A stretch of DNA of 64,000 bases from Eutrophocola sp965661105 (GTDB lineage: Bacteria; Pseudomonadota; Gammaproteobacteria; Pseudomonadales; Pseudohongiellaceae): contig CBFICR010000002.1 of assembly GCA_965661105.1 (NCBI GenBank), forward strand, positions 1 to 64,000, in the 5' to 3' direction. Below are positions 1-7,765 of this stretch, one piece after another. The notes under the pieces were generated by a model. It ran no database searches. It was not told the DNA's origin and saw only the letters and a program-made list of their open reading frames with translations. The position numbers and the translations under genes were made by a program. How positions within the stretch are numbered: the stretch's first letter is position 1; each line of letters starts with the position of its first letter.

Positions 1-38
1 TCTATACTGTTTATAAAATCTCTAAGGTCACGTTTCAT
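1..38 (-). CDS. 5' end of an unidentified cassette gene (partial)
   Basis: An ATG at 36-38 on the minus strand opens a reading frame (MKRDLRDFINSI) that runs off the left edge. An AGGA ribosome binding site lies 8 bases upstream. The start follows the core site at 64-70 by about 26 bases, which is where the gene of an integron cassette normally begins. Only 12 residues are visible, so no family can be assigned. The placement after an attC-like site is seen in the sequence; its being a third cassette is inference. Confidence 0.45.
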   Translation of the reverse strand, partial: MKRDLRDFINSI

Positions 39-63
39 TTGCCGGATCCTGTAGATGTTGCAC

Positions 64-165
64 GCATAACGCTCTTGCTAATAGGAAAAAGCCCGTTGGC
101 GTGGCATTAGCTTAAGCAAAAGGCATGACAACGGGCTTTTGTCCTTATTGAGCAGTTCGTTATGT
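64..165 (-). repeat. attC-like recombination site of the higBA cassette
   Basis: Read on the minus strand, this site starts with ACATAAC (159-165) and ends with GTTATGC (64-70), matching the R'' and R' core boxes of integron attC sites. Between them is a perfect 12-bp inverted repeat (87-98 and 129-140) that would form the folded single-strand stem. It sits directly downstream of higA, and the higA stop codon TAA lies inside the R'' box. Length is about 102 bp, within the known attC range. The extruded stem is also GC-rich with flanking A and T runs and could act as a terminator. The structural match is seen; recombination activity is inferred. Confidence 0.75.
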
Positions 166-468
166 GTGATTTGCATTTACAGCCTTCCATGGACGAATGT
201 TGTTAATTTGATCTGCCAATACTGCCTCTGCTACTTCTGTATCGTATGCAGCTTGCACACGCAGCCAGTACCCATTAGACAAGCCAAAAAACTTACACAT
301 CCTTAAATCTGTATCTGCTGTTATGGAGCGATTACCCGAAACAATTTCGCCAATCCTTTGAGCTGGGACACCTATCTCTTTAGCAAGACGGTACTTAGTA
401 ATACCCATGGGCTCAAGAAATTCTTCGTTAAGCAACTCTCCAGGTGTTACAGGGTCAATATTACGCAT
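160..468 (-). CDS. higA: HigA-type antitoxin, XRE family
   Basis: This 102-residue protein is the antitoxin of a type II toxin-antitoxin pair: it binds the HigB toxin and represses the operon. The N-terminus carries the family signature PVTPGELLNEEFLEPMG, followed by a helix-turn-helix at about residues 23-55 (YRLAKEIGVPAQRIGEIVSG). The start is supported by a strong AGGAGGT site 6 bases upstream. The toxin gene precedes it by 10 bases, the reversed order typical of HigBA loci. Its last codons ACA-TAA fall inside the attC core box, so the coding region fills the cassette completely. HigBA pairs are well known in Vibrio chromosomal integrons, where they stabilise arrays. Confidence 0.93.
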   Translation of the reverse strand: MRNIDPVTPGELLNEEFLEPMGITKYRLAKEIGVPAQRIGEIVSGNRSITADTDLRMCKFFGLSNGYWLRVQAAYDTEVAEAVLADQINNIRPWKAVNANHT

Positions 469-478
469 GAGTTACCTC

Positions 479-757
479 CTAATGATAATCGACAATTTCA
501 ACATCTTCTGCGCCAGCTTTAGTCCATCGAAAGCAGATTCGAAACTGTTTGTTTATCCGAATACTATGCTGGCCCTTACGATCATGTGATAAAGCTTCAA
601 GCATATTGCCAGGTGGTACTTTCAGGTCACTTAGAGTATTGGCTGCTTGAAGCTGGCGAATCTTTCGCAAAGCAATTCTTTCAAAGTTAATGAACCGCCT
701 GACTCGAGTTCCTTTAGAAAGCTTTTCTGTATCTCTACATTTGAAAGAAGTGATCAT
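479..757 (-). CDS. higB: HigB-type toxin, RelE-like mRNA interferase
   Basis: This 92-residue protein matches the HigB/RelE fold of ribosome-dependent mRNA endonucleases. The N-terminus MITSFKCRDTEKL, the middle motif DLKVPPGNMLEAL and the C-terminal IRINKQFRICFRW block ending in VEIVDYH are characteristic. Length is normal for the family (about 92). It is the first gene of the pair and sits at the start of its cassette. A palindromic promoter region lies immediately upstream, so the pair has its own transcription start, as is usual for toxin-antitoxin cassettes. No Shine-Dalgarno is seen before the ATG. Nothing in the sequence suggests inactivation. Confidence 0.92.
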   Translation of the reverse strand: MITSFKCRDTEKLSKGTRVRRFINFERIALRKIRQLQAANTLSDLKVPPGNMLEALSHDRKGQHSIRINKQFRICFRWTKAGAEDVEIVDYH

Positions 758-763
758 ATCTGA

Positions 764-809
764 ATAATAACGCCTGGCATTAATAACGTCAATCGTTATT
801 ATTTGTCAA
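764..809 (-). promoter_or_regulatory. higBA promoter and probable HigA operator
   Basis: On the minus strand, TTGACG (787-792) and TATTAT (764-769) are separated by 17 bases, a good sigma-70 match. A second option is TTGACA (804-809) with TATTAA at 780-785. A perfect 8-bp inverted repeat, TAATAACG and CGTTATTA with a 5-base loop, spans 781-801 and overlaps the -35 of the first promoter. It is a likely autorepression operator. With the first promoter, transcription would begin within a few bases of the higB ATG, giving a leaderless or nearly leaderless mRNA. The motifs are seen; their use is inferred. Confidence 0.65.
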
Positions 810-827
810 TGCCTAGCCTCTTAGTAC

Positions 828-904
828 ACATAACGCTTCAATAACCGGCGCCGATTTGCTGCGTCCGGCGCCTGAAAGGCGCGAAGTTGATTGACTTGTT
901 ATGT
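828..904 (-). repeat. attC-like recombination site of the ABM-domain cassette
   Basis: Minus-strand R'' box ACATAAC at 898-904 and R' box GTTATGT at 828-834 bracket an imperfect palindrome. The two arms align as ACATAAC-nnn-TCAAT-n-AAC and its complement, ending in GCGCC/GGCGCC, which is the spacing of canonical R''-L''-L'-R' attC sites. At 77 bp it is a short attC of the integron type. The stop codon of the upstream ABM gene lies within the R'' box, exactly as for higA in the neighbouring cassette. This is the more convincing of the two attC sites. Confidence 0.82.
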
Positions 905-1174
905 GTTGATTTCATACTCATTGACATCAAAAGATTCTACTAGCGAAAATGAATCATTTTCTGGGCCTGAATTTCTGAACTCATCCAATGGGCCACGTGC
1001 AATCCATTTCTCGAAAATATTCACCCTGCTCTCATCAATAGGATCTGGCGACACAGAAAAATCTTCGCACGCATCTAGCTCTCTTGCTTGCGATATAGCC
1101 TCAAGCGACTTTTCGATAAATTCATCACGCGAACCAGGCTTTAACTTTAATTTTCCTGCAACGATTATTGCCAT
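899..1174 (-). CDS. ABM (antibiotic biosynthesis monooxygenase)-like domain protein
   Basis: This 91-residue protein has the pattern of the dimeric alpha-beta barrel ABM/YgiN family. It starts with a strand (IIVAGKLKLKPGSRDEFIEK), then a helix, a central block (CEDFSVSPDPIDESRVNIFEKW) and a C-terminal FRNSGPENDSFSLVESFDVNEYEI. Family members are small cofactor-free oxygenases or quinone- or haem-related enzymes; the substrate here is unknown. The ribosome binding site AGGAG lies 9 bases before the ATG. It is the only gene of its cassette: the start follows the core site at 1193-1199 by about 20 bases and the stop lies in the downstream attC. No promoter of its own can fit, so expression depends on upstream transcription. 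Confidence 0.75.
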   Translation of the reverse strand: MAIIVAGKLKLKPGSRDEFIEKSLEAISQARELDACEDFSVSPDPIDESRVNIFEKWIARGPLDEFRNSGPENDSFSLVESFDVNEYEINT

Positions 1175-1192
1175 GCAATTACTCTCCTAGAC

Positions 1193-1199
1193 ACATAAC
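1193..1199 (-). other. Integron-type core site at the upstream end of the ABM cassette
   Basis: GTTATGT on the minus strand repeats the core sequence found at the other cassette boundaries. It marks where the ABM cassette joins the flanking chromosome. To its right no convincing attC arms or attI features are visible, and no integrase gene follows. It could be the R' box of a decayed attC, a remnant attI, or a secondary insertion site. Confidence 0.5.
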
Positions 1200-1545
1200 A
1201 TTTTTATACCGAGCGGGCTCGGTTTGTCATTTGGGTGTTTTTATTTCTATTCTTACTCATTGATTCCATTCCTAAAAAAAGCTGTTCAATTTTTAACCGA
1301 AAAGAAAACGAGACAGCGCGTTTTTCTCCTATAAGGGCTCGTTTGTTATTAAGGGGTATGTGTAGCATGTTGAATAATGCGGCAAAAATTCCTTAATCCC
1401 TTAAAAACGCGCCTTATTGCTATGCAAAGAGTGCCATATTTTCAGTATTTAGGAAATATGATCAAAATAGTCGCCATATATTCTTAATAAAGAGGTGGCG
1501 CATCACTCCCCTGCTCCAGTGACCTGGCGGGGATTTGAGAAAGGT
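1200..1545. other. Gene-free stretch between the cassettes and the mscS-like gene
   Basis: These 346 bases are AT-rich and contain no credible gene. A perfect 7-bp inverted repeat with a 2-base loop (1208-1223, ACCGAGC/GCTCGGT) may be a terminator stem. AATAAC on the minus strand near 1344-1349 might be a decayed attC R'' box, but the arms around it pair poorly with the core at 1193-1199. The segment includes whatever once joined the cassettes to the chromosome. Confidence 0.4.
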
Positions 1546-2625
1546 TTATTCCGAAGGAGGCACCAAAGATTCCAGACCATCCAGGGTCCGAGTTGGAAAG
1601 GCGATATCGGCTTCATGGTCATGAATGATATCGATGATTTTTAACAACACATCCTGTTTGACGCCGTGAAACTCCACCCAGTTGGTGGTCTTGGTGAAGG
1701 TGTAGACGAAGAAGTCCAGGCTGGAGGCTGAGAGGGAAACAAAATTCACGATCATGGTTTGATCGGTATCAATATCCTGGTGACCTTGCAGCATCTTTTT
1801 CACATCGGCGACGATGTCCCTGATTTTTGCTGAATCACAGTAGCGCAAACCAAAGGTTTCATAGATACGGCGGTTGGTCATGCGGGACGGGTTTTCCAGC
1901 ACGATGGTATTGAACATGGAATTGGGGATATACAGCGGGCGCTTGTCGAAGGTGCGGATCTTGGTAAGGCGCCAGCCGATATCTTCTACAGTGCCTTCAA
2001 TTTCCCGATCCGGTGAACGTACCCAGTCGCCAATGGAGAATGGTCGATCAAGATAGATCATCAGACCACCGAAGAAATTGGCGAGCAAGTCCTTGGCAGC
2101 AAAACCTACGGCGATGCCCCCTATTCCACCAAAGGCCAGTACGCCACTGATACTGATACCCAGCGTCTGCAGGATTACCAGCGTGCCGGTAATAAGTACA
2201 GAGATGCGCAGCAGTCGGGCAATGACTTTAACCGTTACTTCATCGGTATCCACCTCTTTCAGGGTGCGCTTTTCAATTATCGACGCTTCGACATTACTGA
2301 TCAGCTTGTACAGGAACATCACCAGTAAAAGAATAATGGCGATATGGCGAAGCAGTGGTGTGAGCTGAAAAAGTTCGTTTTGGGACACTGCCTCGACTAT
2401 TTCAGCAGCGATGGATAAACCAATCACCCAGACAAAAAGCAGCAAGGGGCGTTTCACAGAATCCAGAAAGGTGTCGTCCCACAGGCTTGCTGTGGCTTCA
2501 GCTTTGAGATGCAGGCGATGAAGAATGCGGCGCAGAATAAAGTTGCTCAGCACGGTGGCCAGCACCACACCAAAAACGTGGATTACCCAGTTGTTCTGTT
2601 CGATCCAGTTGAGTAGTGATTCCAT
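1546..2625 (-). CDS. MscS-family mechanosensitive ion channel
   Basis: This 359-residue inner-membrane protein belongs to the small-conductance mechanosensitive channel family, which releases solutes on hypo-osmotic shock. Hydrophobic segments lie near residues 14-35, 59-80, 90-108 and 138-165. The pore helix is the Gly/Ala-rich stretch GGIGGIAVGFAAKDLLANF at about 165-183, followed by the beta domain (DRPFSIGDWV) and the cytoplasmic alpha/beta domain. It lies 36 bases downstream of topA on the same strand and may be co-transcribed. It is longer than E. coli MscS (286 residues), with extra N-terminal membrane helices, so it resembles YnaI/YbdG-type relatives. Confidence 0.9.
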   Translation of the reverse strand: MESLLNWIEQNNWVIHVFGVVLATVLSNFILRRILHRLHLKAEATASLWDDTFLDSVKRPLLLFVWVIGLSIAAEIVEAVSQNELFQLTPLLRHIAIILLLVMFLYKLISNVEASIIEKRTLKEVDTDEVTVKVIARLLRISVLITGTLVILQTLGISISGVLAFGGIGGIAVGFAAKDLLANFFGGLMIYLDRPFSIGDWVRSPDREIEGTVEDIGWRLTKIRTFDKRPLYIPNSMFNTIVLENPSRMTNRRIYETFGLRYCDSAKIRDIVADVKKMLQGHQDIDTDQTMIVNFVSLSASSLDFFVYTFTKTTNWVEFHGVKQDVLLKIIDIIHDHEADIAFPTRTLDGLESLVPPSE

Positions 2626-2661
2626 CTATTGCTGCCGGGATTTAATGATTGCCAGTAATTA

Positions 2662-5340
2662 CTAATATTTAATAGTGGCAGGTGACCCTTCGCTATCCGT
2701 GGTCCAGGTGCCCTTTCGATAAAAGGCTTTCCAGCCGGTGGGCTTTTTATCGATTTCACTTTGTACATACTGTTCTTTATTCTTGCGGCTGAATTTCACC
2801 ACGGTCTTGTGGCCATCAGGGTCTTCAGTGGGCGCTTTCATCAGGAAAGCATATTTTTTATCAATTTCGTCTTTATGGGGAATCAGCTCCTCCACTAAAG
2901 GTGCACGGGTTTCACGATTTTTCGGAAACTGGCTGGCTGCCAGGAACAGACCCGCCGCCCCATCACGCAGGATATAGGTATCCTCCACTTTTTCGCATTC
3001 CAGCTCCGGCATTGGTACCGGTGTCATTTTTGGTGGCGCCGCTTCACCATTGCGCAGTAATTTACGGGTGTTCTTGCAGTCTTCCGACATACAGCCAAAG
3101 TATTTACCGAAACGGCCATTCTTGAGCTGCATTTCTGCGCCGCACTTGTCGCATTCCAGAGTTGGCCCGTCATAACCCTTCAGCTTGAACTTGCCAACTT
3201 CCACTTCAAAGCCCGAGCAACCCGGATTATTGCCACACACATGCAGTTTCCTTTCCTCGTCGATCAGGTAGGAATCCATGGCAGTATCGCAAATCTTGCA
3301 GCGATGCTTGTCCAGCAGCAGACGCGATTCCGCTTCATCATCGGCATCGACACTGATGGCCTCATCACCGGGAGTTAGATTGAGAGTAGTTTTACAACGT
3401 TCCTTGGGCGGCAGGTTATACCCGGAACAGCCCAGAAAGACACCGGTGGAGCCGGTACGAATCTGCATATTGCGACCACAGGTCGGACACTTGATGTCGG
3501 TTTCAGTGGGATTGTTTTCCCGCATACCGCCTTCTTCTGACTGCGCCTGTTTCAGTTGGCGGGTAAAATCATCGTAAAACGCATTGAGGACATCCAGCCA
3601 TGGTTTTTTGCCCTGGGCAATATCGTCCAGGTTGTCTTCCATACGAGCGGTAAACTCGTAATCCATCAGATCCTTGAAATTTTCCACCAGACGATCAGTG
3701 ACGATATCGCCCATTTTCTGGGCATAAAAACGGCGGTTTTCCAGCTTCACATAACCGCGATCCTGAATTGTGGAAATAATGGAGGCATAGGTGGAAGGCC
3801 GACCAATACTTCTTTTTTCCAGCTCTTTGACCAGGCTTGCTTCGGTGTAACGCGGGGGCGGCTTGGTGAAATGCTGTACCGGGTCCAGTGTCTGCATCAG
3901 CAGTTTGTCGCCGATTTTCAAATCCGGCAGTTCCACATCGCCGTCCTTGCTCACTGGCAGGACGCGGGTATAACCATCAAACTCCATAATGCGTCCTTTG
4001 ATACGCATGCTGTAGCCTGCCGCTGCCACTTTTATGGTGCTGCTTTTATAGCGCGCCGGTGTCATCTGACAGGCCAGGAACTGTTGCCAGATCAGGTTGT
4101 AAAGGCGTACGGCATCGCGGTCCAGGGCATCCAGACGACTGGAGTTTTCCAGCACGCTGACATCGGAAGGACGGATCGCCTCATGGGCTTCCTGGGCGCC
4201 TTCACGACTGCTGTAGCGAATCGGGTTTTCCGGCAGATACTTTTCACCAAACTTTTTCTTGATGAAATCACGAGCCATACCCAGCGCATCATTACTCAGT
4301 GCGGTGGAGTCGGTACGCATATAGGTAATAAAGCCCGCTTCATACAGGCGCTGCGCCATGGTCATGGTTTTCTTGACGCTGAAGCCCAGGCGTGTGGAGG
4401 CGGCCTGCTGCAGGGTCGAGGTAATAAATGGCGCGCGCGGCCTGGACGAGGTTGGCTTGTCTTCACGGTCACTGACCGTGTAATCAGCCGGATCCAGTGT
4501 CGCCATGGCGGTACGGGTTTGCTCTTCGTTTTTGGGCTTGAATTCCTTGTCCTGATATTTGGTGACTTCAAAACGCAGTGGCTCAATCTCGTCTGCGCTG
4601 GCTTTTTTTGCCGCATTTTCCGGCGTTAACAGGTTGGCAAACAGCTCCCAGTATTCTTCCGGCACAAAGGCGCGAATTTCATTTTCCCGTTCTACCAGCA
4701 GGCGCACTGCCACGGACTGCACACGTCCGGCAGAAAGCCCTCTGGCCACTTTGGCCCACAGCAAGGGCGAGACCATGAAACCCACCACGCGGTCGAGAAA
4801 ACGTCTGGCCTGTTGTGCCTCGACATGCTTCATGTCGACTTCGCCAGGGTCGGCAAATGCCTCCTCAATGGCTTTCTTGGTAATTTCGTTAAATACAACG
4901 CGCTTGTAGCGTGAATCATCGCCGCCAATGGCTTCTCTCAGATGCCAGGCGATGGCCTCTCCTTCGCGGTCAAGGTCGGTTGCCAGATAGATGGTTTCGG
5001 AATCCTTGGCAAACTTTTTCAGCTCGTTAACCACCTTCTCTTTACCAGGAAGGATTTTATAGTTGGCTTTCCAGCCGTGCTCGGGATCGATCCCCATACG
5101 GGCGATTAACTGGGTCTTGGCTTTTTTGGCCTTGTGGATTTTTTTCTGTTCGGGATCCATCTTGCGGGTTTCAGCCGCTGCCTTGGCACGGGCTTTGGTG
5201 TCGACAGCACCACTGGAGCCACTGGTAGGCAGGTCACGAATATGACCTACGGATGACTTAACAATGAAGTCATTTCCCAGATATTTGTTAATTGTCTTGG
5301 CCTTGGCAGGCGACTCAACAATAACCAGTGATTTACCCAT
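2662..5340 (-). CDS. topA: DNA topoisomerase I (type IA)
   Basis: This 892-residue enzyme relaxes negatively supercoiled DNA by single-strand passage. The Toprim domain is at residues 1-160, with the catalytic Glu in VIVESPAKAKTI and the metal motif DLDREGEAIAW. The active-site tyrosine is in GFITYMRTDS near residue 340. Three C-terminal four-cysteine zinc ribbons follow: CPTCGRNMQIRTG, CKICDTAMDSYL and CDKCGAEMQLKNG. An insertion of about 30 basic residues after residue 40 (SGSSGAVDTKARAK onward) is common in Pseudomonas-type TopA. The C-terminus is a lysine-rich tail rather than the longer E. coli form. The gene is intact. Confidence 0.98.
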   Translation of the reverse strand: MGKSLVIVESPAKAKTINKYLGNDFIVKSSVGHIRDLPTSGSSGAVDTKARAKAAAETRKMDPEQKKIHKAKKAKTQLIARMGIDPEHGWKANYKILPGKEKVVNELKKFAKDSETIYLATDLDREGEAIAWHLREAIGGDDSRYKRVVFNEITKKAIEEAFADPGEVDMKHVEAQQARRFLDRVVGFMVSPLLWAKVARGLSAGRVQSVAVRLLVERENEIRAFVPEEYWELFANLLTPENAAKKASADEIEPLRFEVTKYQDKEFKPKNEEQTRTAMATLDPADYTVSDREDKPTSSRPRAPFITSTLQQAASTRLGFSVKKTMTMAQRLYEAGFITYMRTDSTALSNDALGMARDFIKKKFGEKYLPENPIRYSSREGAQEAHEAIRPSDVSVLENSSRLDALDRDAVRLYNLIWQQFLACQMTPARYKSSTIKVAAAGYSMRIKGRIMEFDGYTRVLPVSKDGDVELPDLKIGDKLLMQTLDPVQHFTKPPPRYTEASLVKELEKRSIGRPSTYASIISTIQDRGYVKLENRRFYAQKMGDIVTDRLVENFKDLMDYEFTARMEDNLDDIAQGKKPWLDVLNAFYDDFTRQLKQAQSEEGGMRENNPTETDIKCPTCGRNMQIRTGSTGVFLGCSGYNLPPKERCKTTLNLTPGDEAISVDADDEAESRLLLDKHRCKICDTAMDSYLIDEERKLHVCGNNPGCSGFEVEVGKFKLKGYDGPTLECDKCGAEMQLKNGRFGKYFGCMSEDCKNTRKLLRNGEAAPPKMTPVPMPELECEKVEDTYILRDGAAGLFLAASQFPKNRETRAPLVEELIPHKDEIDKKYAFLMKAPTEDPDGHKTVVKFSRKNKEQYVQSEIDKKPTGWKAFYRKGTWTTDSEGSPATIKY

Positions 5341-5610
5341 TTAGCGTTTGTATCCCATTTGAATTCGGCAGTTTTCAGCCATTTTTTTATTTTCTGGCAT
5401 CAAAAACAGGCGCCATCATTAATGACAAGCGCCCGCCCGGTCAAGAGCTGTATTGAAAAAAGTTTAAAAAAGTGACCAGCAGTGCACATCTATAGAAAGA
5501 AATATGCTGTAAATACCGGCATTTTTTAGCAGAAAAAAAAGATTCACTGCCCTCACCTTCAAAAAGGCGGGCATTAAACCATCGGATTTAGGAAAAGAAA
5601 AGCGAAAAAT

Positions 5611-5631
5611 ATTTTGCCAGACAGGCAAAAT
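5611..5631 (-). terminator. Probable terminator of ilvE
   Basis: A perfect 8-bp stem (ATTTTGCC at 5611-5618, GGCAAAAT at 5624-5631) with a 5-base loop begins at the ilvE stop codon. On the minus strand it is followed by TATTTTT. The stem is AT-rich, so strength is uncertain. Confidence 0.5.
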
Positions 5632-6674
5632 TACATCGGCACTTCCATAGTCCAGCCGAAATTATCTTCTTTTTCGCCATTTTGAATCTGGCAAAGAAGA
5701 TCATATAACTGCTGCATTACAGGTCCGACTTGCTCCCCATCACCATAGAAGCTGTGCCAGGCATCATCAAACCATATTTTACCTACCGGCGATAGCACTG
5801 CCGCGGTACCACAGGCAGCAACTTCAGCGAAGGTATCCAGTTCGGCGCGTAAATCGATGGCGCGTTCCTGGGTTTCCATGCCCAACTCATGTTTGGCTAT
5901 ATCCATGATCGAACGCCTTGTAATGCTGGGCAAAATGGCGGCTGACTTGGGCGTGATAAGTTTATTATCCCGGGTACAGATAATGATATTGGCTGATCCT
6001 GCTTCTTCTATATAACGACGCTCGGCAGCATCCAGGTAAAGGGCTTCATTGGCCCCCATCTCCTGGGCTTTACGGGTGGCATACAGACCGCCAGGATAAT
6101 TGGCGCCAGCCTTCACATCACCAGTGCCATGGGGGGCTGCACGATCAAAGTCAGACACCGCCAGTTTGATAACGGAAAGGCCTCCGCTCTTGTAGTATGG
6201 CCCAACCGGAGAAACCATGACGCGGAACTCGTATTGCTTGGCCGGACGCAGCCCCATGTTCGCGCCTATGCCAATCAGCAGAGGACGAATATACAAAGAG
6301 GCGCCGCTACCATAGGGAGGCACCCAATTGATATTGGCCCGCACTGCTTCTTTTACCCCACGCAGAAACAACTCTTCCGGCACCCGCGGCATGGAAAGGC
6401 GGTCAGAGGTATTCTGCATGCGCTGGCAATTCATTTCAGGTCGAAACAATAAAACACGACCATCTTTGGCGGTCTGCGCCTTCATGCCTTCAAAGCATTG
6501 CTGGGCATAATGCAGAGCCGGAGAGCCTTCATGCAGATGCAGGAATTCGTCCGTGGACAACTCCCCTTGTGACCATTCGCCATTTTCATAACGGGCACTG
6601 AAACGATAATCGGTTTTCGTGTATTCAAAGCCGAGGCTTTTCCAGTCTATGGCCTTTTTCTCTTGCGCGTTCAT
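5631..6674 (-). CDS. ilvE: Branched-chain amino acid aminotransferase, class II
   Basis: This PLP-dependent enzyme catalyses the last step of valine, leucine and isoleucine synthesis and the first step of their breakdown. It is of the longer class-II BCAT type (about 347 residues from the chosen start), with LHYAQQCFEGMKA, FRPEMNCQRM and the PLP-lysine region GDVKAGANYPGG, then YIEEAGSANII and the C-terminal CGTAAVLSPVG. The start at 6674 (MNAQEKKAIDW) is preferred because AGGA precedes it; upstream ATGs at 6710 and 6722 lack a ribosome binding site. The gene stands alone between topA and a repeat element. Confidence 0.95.
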   Translation of the reverse strand: MNAQEKKAIDWKSLGFEYTKTDYRFSARYENGEWSQGELSTDEFLHLHEGSPALHYAQQCFEGMKAQTAKDGRVLLFRPEMNCQRMQNTSDRLSMPRVPEELFLRGVKEAVRANINWVPPYGSGASLYIRPLLIGIGANMGLRPAKQYEFRVMVSPVGPYYKSGGLSVIKLAVSDFDRAAPHGTGDVKAGANYPGGLYATRKAQEMGANEALYLDAAERRYIEEAGSANIIICTRDNKLITPKSAAILPSITRRSIMDIAKHELGMETQERAIDLRAELDTFAEVAACGTAAVLSPVGKIWFDDAWHSFYGDGEQVGPVMQQLYDLLCQIQNGEKEDNFGWTMEVPM

Positions 6675-6760
6675 GGGATCCTGATTTGGCTGATTCAAAA
6701 AAGCGCTCATTATACAGAGCATGCGGACGATTCTTCTAATTTTTTACAGATAAATGAATG

Positions 6761-6902
6761 GTTACAAGTATCAAGATTTAAACGACAGGAAAAAAGAAAA
6801 AGGATAAAGGATAAAGGTGGGCGTTTAGCCTGGAGGTTTGACGCTGCTTTCTGATGATATTGGGTGCTTGAGACTTGTAACTTGTAACTGGCTACAAGTA
6901 CC
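6761..6902. repeat. Heptad-repeat intergenic element, copy A
   Basis: The region between ilvE and tatD carries CAAG units spaced by 7 bases at its left end (6761-6775), a purine-rich core with two GGATAAA heptads (6792-6819), and CTTGNNN units in the opposite orientation at its right end (6867-6902). The core is a 28-bp exact match to the minus strand of 18318-18345. There is no open reading frame of note. I do not recognise it as a named repeat family. Confidence 0.65.
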
Positions 6903-6938
6903 ATGCACAACAATATTTAGCTGTACCGAATAGCCCCC

Positions 6939-7742
6939 ATGAACCCAAAAAATGAGTATCCGCTAATTGATATTGGCGCCAATTTGAGCCATGAAAGTTT
7001 TAGTGGTGAGCTTGATCAGATTATCGATGAGGCGCAACAGGTCGGTATTCAACATATTATGGTGACCGGCACATCCATCACTGACAGTACCAAAGCGGCC
7101 TCCCTCGCCACGCACTATGAAGGCTATCTATCCAGCACCGCAGGTGTGCATCCCCATGAAGCCGAGAGCTTTCATGATCGTATGCCGGCTGATCTGAAAG
7201 CACTGGCCTTGCAGGACTGTGTCAAAGCCATTGGCGAAACCGGGCTGGATTATTTTCGCGATTATTCCCCCCGTGATGACCAGAAAGACGCGCTGGCACA
7301 ACAGCTGCAACTGGCAGTTGATCTCCAGATGCCGGTATTTCTGCACCAGCGTGAGGGCCATGAAGACTTTATGCAGATACTGCGTGAATACCGTAATTCA
7401 CTGCCCCGGGGCGTAGTCCATTGTTTTACCGGTACACAAGCAGAATTATGCGATTATCTGGAGCTGGATATGCATATTGGTATAACCGGCTGGATCTGTG
7501 ATGAGCGCCGCGGGCATCACCTGCATGAGTTTATTCACCTGATTCCCCAGAACCGTTTGATGCTGGAAACGGATGCCCCTTACCTGCTGCCGCGAACCAT
7601 CCGGCCGAAGCCTGCTTCGCGCAGAAATGTGCCGGCAAATCTGGTCCATGTGCTGGCCACGGTGGCGCAATGTTTGGGTAAAAGTGAAAAAAATATCGCT
7701 GAATTGACAACAACGAACGCTAGGGATTTTTTCGCTCTATAA
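6939..7742 (+). CDS. tatD: TatD-family metal-dependent hydrolase
   Basis: This 267-residue TIM-barrel protein belongs to the TatD DNase/hydrolase family. The metal ligands are seen in DIGANLSHESF, TAGVHPHEAESF, GETGLDYFRD, VFLHQREGHEDF, VVHCFTGT and LETDAPYLLP. Members have 3'-5' exonuclease activity on damaged DNA and cytoplasmic location. The DIGANL start places it nearer to TatD proper than to YcfH or YjjV. No tatABC genes are near, which is common. It lies 23 bases before the M15 peptidase gene and may share its transcript. Confidence 0.93.
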   Translation: MNPKNEYPLIDIGANLSHESFSGELDQIIDEAQQVGIQHIMVTGTSITDSTKAASLATHYEGYLSSTAGVHPHEAESFHDRMPADLKALALQDCVKAIGETGLDYFRDYSPRDDQKDALAQQLQLAVDLQMPVFLHQREGHEDFMQILREYRNSLPRGVVHCFTGTQAELCDYLELDMHIGITGWICDERRGHHLHEFIHLIPQNRLMLETDAPYLLPRTIRPKPASRRNVPANLVHVLATVAQCLGKSEKNIAELTTTNARDFFAL

Positions 7743-7765
7743 ACTCTGCTATATTCATCGCAATT

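Noticed and set aside
1200..1360. attI site or third attC to the right of the ABM cassette
   Set aside because: A possible R'' box exists near 1344-1349, but the arms pair poorly and no integrase follows, so only the core site was annotated.
3556..4629. Long open frame antisense to topA
   Set aside because: It lies wholly within the highly conserved topA coding region on the other strand, has no family pattern and no ribosome binding site.
6710..6913. Small cysteine-containing open frame upstream of ilvE
   Set aside because: It runs through the heptad-repeat element, and its composition reflects that repeat.
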